Assembly (NCBI GenBank): GCA_030619185.1
Contig: JAUXBW010000067.1
Coordinates: forward strand, 1 to 9,723
DNA length: 9,723 nucleotides
Source of the DNA: Methyloprofundus sp.
GTDB lineage: Bacteria; Pseudomonadota; Gammaproteobacteria; Methylococcales; Methylomonadaceae
Direction of reading: 5' to 3'
The notes under the pieces are model-generated. The model saw nothing but the letters and a program-made list of their open reading frames with translations, did no database searches and was not told where the DNA came from. Position 1 is the stretch's first letter. Each line of letters begins with the position of its first letter. This document shows positions 4,184 to 9,723 of this stretch, piece by piece. The translations under genes and the position numbers were made by a program.

Positions 4184-6433
4184 ATGGATAACACCATGCA
4201 CTACTTGAAATTACTTTTTGCCTGCTTTTTTATTCTTGTTGGTCAGTGGGCTTATGCCATCGATCCAGGTAAATTATTACCGCCTGATCAGGCTTTTAAA
4301 GTCTCAGCTGTTGCCACGGATCTTGGTAAGATCAAGGTTTCCTGGCATATTGCGGAAGGTTATTATTTATATCGTAATAAGATTTCTTTTACCTCAAAGA
4401 CAAGTTCTATCAGCATTAAGCAGGCTGACTTACCTGCTGGCGAAATTAAAAATGATCCAAATTTTGGTGATGTGCAGATTTATCGCCGTTCTGTTACCAG
4501 CCTTTTAAGTCTGAACCGCCCTGATTCTGCAGTAACTTTGTCTTTAATGGTCAAACATCAGGGTTGCTCGGATTTAGGCCTTTGTTATCCACCACAAAAC
4601 ACGCTACTCACTATTCCACTGACTGCGCAAACATCCGCACAAGCTAGTCGTGGTTTTAATCCGATTAAACGATTGCGCAAAGGTTTTAACTTGGGCTTAA
4701 ACCTTTTTTCTGATGAACTCTTACCGGCTGATGAAGCTTTTCAGTTTTTTGCCACCACGAAGGATAGCCAGACCTTAAACCTACAGTGGCAAATTGCAGA
4801 TGGTTATTATCTGTATCGGGAAAAATTTGTCATCGAGTTATTAAGCCCAGATGATACTGAGCTGCTTAGTTTTGATATTCCTCATGGTAAGGCAAAGTAT
4901 GATGAAGCTTTTGGTAATGTAGAGATTCTGTATAACAGCCTAAGCTTTGATCTGCCACTGAACCGTAGCAATCCTGCTGAGTATAATATACGTCTTAAAG
5001 TCAAGTTTCAGGGCTGTGCGGAGCGCGGTGTCTGTTATCCACCGATGGAGAAAACGGTTAATCTATTATTACCTGCTATTTCTTCGGCAACACTCTCAAA
5101 TTCGCCTAAGGTGGTAAAACCAGACCTTGCATCTGAGCAAGACCTTATCGTCGCATCTTTGCAGCAGGATTCATTCGGCTTGACCTTGCTCAGCTTTTTA
5201 GGCTTTGGCTTATTATTAGCTTTTACGCCCTGTGTGTTTCCGATGATACCTATTTTATCCGGTATTATTGTCGGACAAGGTAAGGATATAACGAATCGTA
5301 AGGGTTTTTTTCTCTCTTTGAGTTTTGTGCTGGCTTCGGCTATTACTTATACTGTTTTCGGTGTTCTTGCCGCTTTGTTTGGTAGTAATCTTCAGGCAAG
5401 CTTTCAGGCTCCCTGGATTATCTATTTATTTAGCGGGATTTTTATCCTCTTATCCTTGTCGATGTTTGGCTTTTATAATCTGGAATTACCGAAATCCTTA
5501 CAAACTCGTTTACATAATATCAGTGATGAACACCGCGACGGCTCTTATATGGGTGCTGCGCTAATGGGTGTATTTTCCTCACTGATTGTTGGCCCTTGTG
5601 TCGCTGCCCCCTTAGCCGCTGCACTGATGTATATTGGCCAAACGGGTGATGTGATTTTAGGGGGTTCTGCCTTATTTGTCATGGGTTTTGGTATGGGAGT
5701 TCCACTCTTGATTATTGGTGCGTCAGCAGGTAGTTTACTACCCAAAGCTGGGCATTGGCTAAACACGAGTAAGTCTGTTTTTGGCGTGATCATGCTTGCT
5801 GTCGCCATCTGGATGTTAGAGCGTGTTATCGCAGCTGAGATCACTATGTTATTTTGGGCTATGCTGTGTATTCTTCCCGCTATTTATCTACGCGTACTAG
5901 ACCCTTTACCTGAGGTTGATAGCGGCTGGCATAAGCTATGGAAAGGATTGGGAGTAATTTTACTTGCTTATGGATTACTTATTCTAATCGGGCTAAGTGC
6001 AGGTAACATCAATCCTTTGCAACCATTAAAAGGTCTTTCGCCTGGTGCACCGGCTCCACAACAGGACACTCCTTTGGCTTTTAAAAGAATCGCTTCCTTG
6101 ACAGAGCTTAATCAGCAGTTACAAGCCGCAAGTGCACAGGGAAAATGGGTAATGCTGGATTTTTATGCCGATTGGTGCATTAGCTGTAAAGAAATGGAGC
6201 ACTATACTTTGAGTAATCCCGAAGTAAAGCAAGCACTTGCTGATTTTGTCGTATTACAGGCTGATATTACTAAAAATAATGCCGATGATAAGGCATTATT
6301 AAAGGCCTTTAATTTAATAGGCCCACCTGCAATATTATTTTTTAACCTTAGTCAGCAAGAGCAGGCCAATGCCCGGGTCATAGGATTCCAGGGAACTAAA
6401 ACATTTTTAAAGCATTTATCCAGATTACAATAA
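4184..6433 (+). CDS. dsbD: Thiol:disulfide interchange protein DsbD with duplicated N-terminal alpha domain
   Basis: This 749-residue inner-membrane reductase passes electrons from cytoplasmic thioredoxin to periplasmic thiol proteins. A signal peptide covers residues 1-25 (cleaved after AYA). Two tandem periplasmic alpha domains follow, about 30-147 and 179-297. Both have the GYYLYR motif and a cysteine pair: C128/C134 in HQGCSDLGLCYPP and C278/C284 in FQGCAERGVCYPP. The membrane domain (about 330-605) has FTPC350VFPM and VGPC472VAAP. The C-terminal thioredoxin-like gamma domain (about 630-749) has DWCISC, C665/C668. E. coli DsbD (565 residues) has one alpha domain, which explains the extra length. 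An alternative start at 4196 (residue 5) has a better-placed GGA and gives a more compact signal peptide. The downstream tlpA-like gene is a plausible redox partner. The function is sure; how the two alpha domains share work is unknown. Confidence 0.95.
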   Translation: MDNTMHYLKLLFACFFILVGQWAYAIDPGKLLPPDQAFKVSAVATDLGKIKVSWHIAEGYYLYRNKISFTSKTSSISIKQADLPAGEIKNDPNFGDVQIYRRSVTSLLSLNRPDSAVTLSLMVKHQGCSDLGLCYPPQNTLLTIPLTAQTSAQASRGFNPIKRLRKGFNLGLNLFSDELLPADEAFQFFATTKDSQTLNLQWQIADGYYLYREKFVIELLSPDDTELLSFDIPHGKAKYDEAFGNVEILYNSLSFDLPLNRSNPAEYNIRLKVKFQGCAERGVCYPPMEKTVNLLLPAISSATLSNSPKVVKPDLASEQDLIVASLQQDSFGLTLLSFLGFGLLLAFTPCVFPMIPILSGIIVGQGKDITNRKGFFLSLSFVLASAITYTVFGVLAALFGSNLQASFQAPWIIYLFSGIFILLSLSMFGFYNLELPKSLQTRLHNISDEHRDGSYMGAALMGVFSSLIVGPCVAAPLAAALMYIGQTGDVILGGSALFVMGFGMGVPLLIIGASAGSLLPKAGHWLNTSKSVFGVIMLAVAIWMLERVIAAEITMLFWAMLCILPAIYLRVLDPLPEVDSGWHKLWKGLGVILLAYGLLILIGLSAGNINPLQPLKGLSPGAPAPQQDTPLAFKRIASLTELNQQLQAASAQGKWVMLDFYADWCISCKEMEHYTLSNPEVKQALADFVVLQADITKNNADDKALLKAFNLIGPPAILFFNLSQQEQANARVIGFQGTKTFLKHLSRLQ

Positions 6434-6434
6434 A

Positions 6435-6463
6435 TTGTTATTTTTTTAACGCTCATTTATTAT
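6435..6463 (+). promoter_or_regulatory. Candidate promoter of the tlpA-like gene
   Basis: TTGTTA at 6435-6440 (four of six) and TATTAT at 6458-6463 (five of six) are spaced by 17 bases, in the 71-bp gap after dsbD. Transcription would start near 6470. No terminator separates the genes, so read-through from dsbD is also likely. Confidence 0.3.
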
Positions 6464-6504
6464 GATGACTTCACTTTTGATAGCGCCCGCTCTACAAGCC
6501 ATTT

Positions 6505-7149
6505 ATGCCTAAACTTTTTATAGCTGTTATATTAGCTTTCCTGATATTACTTAGCTCTCTCTTTGCCTGGCACCAAAACCAGAAATATCTACAGGCACAA
6601 CAGCCTATGCCTTTAATAGAGTTTTCACTGCCCGACCTTGCCGGGACTATTCAGCCCATTTCTAGCTGGCGCGGTAAAATACTTGTTATTAATTTTTGGG
6701 CGACCTGGTGCCCTCCTTGTTTGAAAGAGATACCTTTGTTTATGGAACTACAAGCTGAATATGCTCAGCAAAATGTTCAGTTTATCGGTATCGCTATTGA
6801 CGACCCGCTACTAGTCGAAGATTATCTAAGTTTTATGGATATTAATTACCCTATTCTTATCGCCGAGACTGAGGGTGGTAAATTATCTAAAAAGTTAGGT
6901 AATATGGTTAATGCGGTTCCCTTTACCGTTATAGTCAATCAACAAAACCATATTGTGTTACGCCATCCCGGTGAATTATCTAAACAAAAACTACGTGAAT
7001 TGATTGCGCCTTTATTAACACCTCAAGTTATAAATAATCCTAGAATAATTGTCCCTGTGCAAAAGACTTCGCTTAAGTTGAAAAAAGATGCGCTTATATC
7101 GCGAACCGTTGCTAAAAAACATATATCTGGACAACACCCTGCAAATTAG
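6505..7149 (+). CDS. TlpA/ResA-like membrane-anchored thioredoxin family protein
   Basis: This is a 214-residue periplasmic thiol oxidoreductase. Residues 5-22 form an uncleaved-looking hydrophobic anchor. The AhpC/TSA-type Redoxin/TlpA domain runs from about 35 to 170, with FSLPDLAGTIQPISSW, then NFWATWCPPC with catalytic C69 and C72, EIPLF, and the cis-proline region NAVPFTV (P139). WCPPC is the motif of TlpA, ResA and CcmG proteins, which reduce apocytochrome c or other exported thiols. The DsbD encoded just upstream is the expected electron donor. A basic tail of about 40 residues (173-214) follows the fold and is unusual. There is no clear ribosome site before the ATG. The fold is certain; whether the target is cytochrome c maturation, copper-centre assembly or something else cannot be told. 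Confidence 0.88.
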   Translation: MPKLFIAVILAFLILLSSLFAWHQNQKYLQAQQPMPLIEFSLPDLAGTIQPISSWRGKILVINFWATWCPPCLKEIPLFMELQAEYAQQNVQFIGIAIDDPLLVEDYLSFMDINYPILIAETEGGKLSKKLGNMVNAVPFTVIVNQQNHIVLRHPGELSKQKLRELIAPLLTPQVINNPRIIVPVQKTSLKLKKDALISRTVAKKHISGQHPAN

Positions 7150-7197
7150 GCAAAATTAGTGTATATTTGCGTAAAATAAGCATAAACAACGTACTGC

Positions 7198-7644
7198 ATG
7201 GCAAAAATTACAATTCTTAATGGTCCGAACCTAAATCTGCTGGGTGTTAGAGAGCCAGGGCATTATGGTAAAAAAACCCTGGCTGATATTCAGAAAAGTA
7301 CTGAATCACTTGCGCTAAAGTTAGACCATACATTACGTTTTTATCAAAATAATGCAGAACATGAGCTTGTTGAACTGATTCATCAGGCTTTTACCGATGA
7401 GGTAGATTTTATTATTCTCAACCCAGCCGCATTTACACATACTAGTGTTGCTATTCGCGATGCTTTATTAGCAACAAAAATCCCTTTTATTGAAGTGCAC
7501 CTATCTAACGTTCACGCTCGGGAGCCGTTTCGCAAACACTCCTATTTCTCTGATATCGCAGAGGGAGTTATCTGTGGATTGGGTGCAACCGGATACGAGC
7601 TAGCCTTGCAGGCGGCTCATCAGAAACTACTCGAGAGAAATTAA
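7198..7644 (+). CDS. aroQ: Type II 3-dehydroquinate dehydratase
   Basis: AroQ converts 3-dehydroquinate to 3-dehydroshikimate, the third step of the shikimate pathway, in the cytoplasm as a dodecamer. The 148 residues fit the family length. Motifs seen are [10 protein letters not shown] (7-16), R18 and the lid tyrosine Y23 in the EPGHYG loop, QNNAEHELV (50-58), NPAAFTHTS with N75 and H81, and [17 protein letters not shown] with H101 and R112, then [15 protein letters not shown]. All expected catalytic and binding residues are present. It lies 48 bp after the tlpA-like gene and only 3 bp before accB, so it heads or joins an aroQ-accB-accC transcription unit. The ribosome site is weak. Confidence 0.96.
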   Translation: MAKITILNGPNLNLLGVREPGHYGKKTLADIQKSTESLALKLDHTLRFYQNNAEHELVELIHQAFTDEVDFIILNPAAFTHTSVAIRDALLATKIPFIEVHLSNVHAREPFRKHSYFSDIAEGVICGLGATGYELALQAAHQKLLERN

Positions 7645-7647
7645 ATT

Positions 7648-8085
7648 GTGGATATAAAAAAAATACAAAAGCTGATCGAAATGATTGAAGCATCCGATAT
7701 CGCTGAAATTGAAATTACCGAAGGCGAAGAATCAGTGCGTATCAACCGCTATTCGACCGCTGTTGCGCCTGCTGCTCCAGTTGCAGCGGCTCCTGTCGCC
7801 CTGGCTGCCGCGGCTCCGCCTGCAAGTGATTCCGTAGCAGTTGAACCTGCTGGGCACGCGGTTAAGTCGCCTATGGTTGGCACTTTCTACCGCTCAGCAT
7901 CGCCTGGCTCTGCTCCGTTTATCGAAGTAGGTCAAACAGTTAAAGAAGGTGATACGCTGTGTATTATTGAAGCAATGAAAATTCTTAACCAGATTGAGTC
8001 AGATAAAAGTGGCGTTATCAAGCAAATTTTAATCGAAGATGCACAAGCCGTTGAATATGATCAAGCACTATTCATCATAGAATAA
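7648..8085 (+). CDS. accB: Biotin carboxyl carrier protein of acetyl-CoA carboxylase
   Basis: AccB carries the biotin that shuttles carboxyl groups between AccC and the carboxyltransferase in fatty acid synthesis. The 145-residue protein opens [20 protein letters not shown], as in E. coli AccB. An Ala/Pro-rich linker covers about 39-63. The biotinyl domain is 70-145, with the thumb segment ASPGSAPF (84-91) and the biotinylation site EAMKIL at K111. The GTG start at 7648 is fixed by the conserved N-terminus and a GAGAG site inside the end of aroQ, and leaves only 3 bp between the genes. Translation is probably coupled to aroQ. Two consecutive TAA codons close the frame (8083-8088). Unlike in E. 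coli, no separate accB promoter region is available here. Confidence 0.97.
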   Translation: MDIKKIQKLIEMIEASDIAEIEITEGEESVRINRYSTAVAPAAPVAAAPVALAAAAPPASDSVAVEPAGHAVKSPMVGTFYRSASPGSAPFIEVGQTVKEGDTLCIIEAMKILNQIESDKSGVIKQILIEDAQAVEYDQALFIIE

Positions 8086-8100
8086 TAACGGGGAAAAACT

Positions 8101-9444
8101 ATGTTCGATAAACTTGTTATTGCCAACCGAGGCGAAATTGCCTTGCGCATCTTACGTGCCTGTCGTGAATTAGGCATTAAAACCGTTGCTGTTTATTCCA
8201 GTGCTGACCGTGATTTAAAACATGTTCGCCTGGCTGATGAAGCCATTTGCATTGGTCCACCTGCTTCTGCAGATAGCTATCTTAATATTCCTGCACTTAT
8301 CAGTGCCGCTGAAGTGACTGATGCTGAAGCTATACACCCAGGCTATGGTTTTTTAGCCGAAAGCGCAGAATTTTCTGAAAAAGTAAAACAAAGTGGCTTT
8401 ATTTTTGTCGGTCCTGAAGCAGACACTATCCGCGTGATGGGCGATAAAATCGAAGCAAAAAAAGCAATGATTGCTTCAGGTATCCCCTGCGTACCAGGAA
8501 ATGGTGAGCCTTTAGGTGACGATAACGCAACCAACCTGAAGATGGCGCACGAAATTGGCTATCCCATTATCATCAAAGCTGCTGGCGGCGGGGGTGGACG
8601 TGGTATGCGTACAGTGCATACCGAAGGTGCTCTCATCAGCTCCATTGCCTTGACCAAATCAGAAGCGGGATCTTTTTTCGGGAATCCTACCGTTTACATG
8701 GAGAAATTTCTCGAGGACCCACGCCATATTGAAATTCAGATACTTTCTGATGCGCATGGAAATGCAGTGCATTTGGGCGAGCGCGATTGCTCTATGCAGC
8801 GCCGCCATCAAAAAGTGGTTGAAGAAGCACCGGCTCCCGGCATTACCGAAGAACAACGTAACTTTATTGGTGAGCGTTGCGCGCAAGCCTGTCGTGATAT
8901 AGGCTACCTTGGTGCAGGTACTTTTGAATTTCTATTTGAGAAAGGCGAGTTCTTCTTTATAGAAATGAATACGCGAATACAGGTTGAGCATCCAGTCACG
9001 GAAATGGTTACAGGTATCGATATAGTTAAAGAACAATTACGCATTGCGGCAGGTGAACCCCTTTCCTTTACTCAGGATGATGTGGTGTTACGTGGTCATG
9101 CCATTGTGTGCCGCTTAAATGCAGAAGACCCGGTTACCTTTATGCCATGTGCGGGTACTATTGATATTTTCCATATGCCAGGTGGCCCTGGTATTCGTTG
9201 TGAAACTCATATTTATAACGGCTATAGAGTGCCACCTTATTATGATTCCATGATTGGTAAACTGATCGCTCACGGGGATGACAGAGCTAGTGCTATCGCA
9301 CGCATGCGTACCGCGTTAAGCGAAATGGTCATCGATGGTATTAAGACTAATATCCCGTTACAGCAGGATATTATGGCTGATAGCGCTTTTGCTGTAGGTA
9401 GTCAGAACATCCATTATTTAGAAAAGAAACTGGGCATGAGCTAA
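8101..9444 (+). CDS. accC: Biotin carboxylase subunit of acetyl-CoA carboxylase
   Basis: AccC uses ATP and bicarbonate to carboxylate the biotin on AccB. At 447 residues it matches E. coli (449), and key positions align without a gap: K116, K159, the glycine loop GGGGGRGMR (162-170), H209, K238, E276, E288, N290, R292, Q294, V295, E296 and R338. The order is an N-terminal biotin carboxylase domain (1-114), an ATP-grasp domain (115-320) and a C-terminal domain (330-440). A strong GGGGA ribosome site sits in the 15-bp gap after accB, giving robust translation. A strong intrinsic terminator follows within 8 bp, ending the aroQ-accB-accC unit. Confidence 0.98.
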   Translation: MFDKLVIANRGEIALRILRACRELGIKTVAVYSSADRDLKHVRLADEAICIGPPASADSYLNIPALISAAEVTDAEAIHPGYGFLAESAEFSEKVKQSGFIFVGPEADTIRVMGDKIEAKKAMIASGIPCVPGNGEPLGDDNATNLKMAHEIGYPIIIKAAGGGGGRGMRTVHTEGALISSIALTKSEAGSFFGNPTVYMEKFLEDPRHIEIQILSDAHGNAVHLGERDCSMQRRHQKVVEEAPAPGITEEQRNFIGERCAQACRDIGYLGAGTFEFLFEKGEFFFIEMNTRIQVEHPVTEMVTGIDIVKEQLRIAAGEPLSFTQDDVVLRGHAIVCRLNAEDPVTFMPCAGTIDIFHMPGGPGIRCETHIYNGYRVPPYYDSMIGKLIAHGDDRASAIARMRTALSEMVIDGIKTNIPLQQDIMADSAFAVGSQNIHYLEKKLGMS

Positions 9445-9451
9445 ATGCTGT

Positions 9452-9476
9452 AAGGCGGGCTTTTGTCCGCCTTTTT
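9452..9476 (+). terminator. Rho-independent terminator after accC
   Basis: AAGGCGGGC (9452-9460), loop TTTT, and GTCCGCCTT (9465-9473) pair as a 9-bp GC-rich stem with one G-U pair, running into a T-run at 9472-9476. Position and form are classical for an operon end. Confidence 0.9.
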
Positions 9477-9496
9477 AGATAACTCGCAATTAATAA

Positions 9497-9524
9497 CCTC
9501 CCCATATTGCGCGGGGGTTTTGTT
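9497..9524 (+). terminator. Weaker second terminator-like hairpin
   Basis: CCCC at 9500-9503 pairs with GGGG at 9513-9516 around a 9-nt loop, with imperfect extension outward, followed by TTTTGTT. It may back up the accC terminator 20 bp upstream or be a leader structure for prmA. Confidence 0.35.
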
Positions 9525-9534
9525 CGTCTTTAAA

Positions 9535-9564
9535 GCCTACCCCGTACTTGATACGGAGGCGTAG
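9535..9564 (+). repeat. Hairpin in the prmA leader, possibly a degenerate dispersed element
   Basis: CCGTA (9542-9546), loop CTTGA, and TACGG (9552-9556) form an exact stem. It is extended by GCCT (9535-9538) with AGGC (9557-9560) across a 3-nt bulge, or alternatively by CTAC/GTAG. The CCCGTACTTGATACGG core resembles dispersed extragenic hairpins. A regulatory role for prmA is not shown. Confidence 0.35.
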
Positions 9565-9620
9565 ACACAGCACACAGCAAGCTAAAGTCTTTCCCCCTCA
9601 TTCACCCTAATCACTTTAAT

Positions 9621-9723
9621 ATGGCCTGGCATCAAATTTCTGTAGTAAGCGACGCAGACGCTGCAGCTAATATTTCCGATTTTCTTAGCGAGCTAGGTGC
9701 TGTCTCGGTCACTTTTATGAGTG
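9621..9723 (+). CDS. prmA: Ribosomal protein L11 methyltransferase, N-terminal fragment
   Basis: The last 103 bases encode the first 34 residues, beginning MAWHQISVVSDADAAANISD and continuing to LGAVSVTF. The MxW-Q start and the GAVSVTF segment match the N-terminal L11-recognition domain of PrmA, which trimethylates ribosomal protein L11. prmA follows accC in many gammaproteobacteria, supporting the call. The gene is cut by the window edge. No clear ribosome site precedes the ATG, and the terminator after accC implies its own promoter in 9477-9620, which I could not pick out. Confidence 0.85.
   Translation, partial: MAWHQISVVSDADAAANISDFLSELGAVSVTFMS

Noticed and set aside
5545..5844. Minus-strand and plus-strand alternative frames inside dsbD
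   Set aside because: These are shadows of the hydrophobic membrane domain; the dsbD frame carries all conserved motifs.
7347..7377. Aberrant QNNAEHELV motif in AroQ
   Set aside because: Gammaproteobacterial AroQ proteins commonly carry QSNAEYEL-type sequences here, so the difference is minor.
8343..8886. Minus-strand frames inside accC
   Set aside because: accC is intact with every catalytic residue; the antisense frames have no recognisable content.

Overview
The window looks like a moderately AT-rich gammaproteobacterial chromosome. The right half carries the order dsbD - tlpA-like - aroQ - accB - accC - prmA. A dsbD-aroQ-accB-accC-(prmA) neighbourhood is well known in gammaproteobacteria such as Pseudomonas, and AccC here keeps E. 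coli residue numbering at every catalytic position I checked. Small dispersed GC-rich hairpin repeats suggest a repeat-rich lineage, possibly methylotrophic or sulfur-oxidising, but that placement is only a guess.

Layout. 1-33: possibly the first codons of a leftward gene (weak). 125-795: a two-gene toxin-antitoxin operon (BrnT-family toxin starting at TTG, then a ribbon-helix-helix antitoxin overlapping it by 8 bp), preceded by a sigma70-like promoter and a perfect 6-bp-arm palindrome. 796-1570: about 775 bp without an intact gene, holding a decayed-looking leftward reading frame, a REP-like pair of inverted hairpins, a compound C/G-rich inverted-repeat element, and a tandem motif in front of the next gene. 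1571-3301: an exported MscS-type mechanosensitive channel with a large periplasmic helical domain. 3409-3849 (minus): fxsA, convergent with mscS. 3850-4183: non-coding, with the fxsA and dsbD promoters and a second exact 42-bp copy of the C-rich repeat.

4184-6433: dsbD with two tandem N-terminal alpha domains, both keeping the redox cysteine pair. 6505-7149: a membrane-anchored TlpA/ResA-like thioredoxin. 7198-9444: aroQ, accB and accC, tightly spaced (3-bp and 15-bp gaps) and closed by a strong intrinsic terminator. 9621 to the right edge: the first 34 codons of prmA.

Functional reading: DsbD carries reducing power from cytoplasmic thioredoxin across the inner membrane, and the adjacent TlpA-like protein is a plausible periplasmic client, for example in cytochrome c maturation. 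AroQ belongs to the shikimate pathway. AccB and AccC are the biotin carrier and biotin carboxylase subunits of acetyl-CoA carboxylase. PrmA methylates ribosomal protein L11. The core genes are ordinary. The less usual items are the duplicated DsbD alpha domain, the accessory TA operon with its palindrome, and the repeat-rich gap. I found no evidence of a wholly new system.
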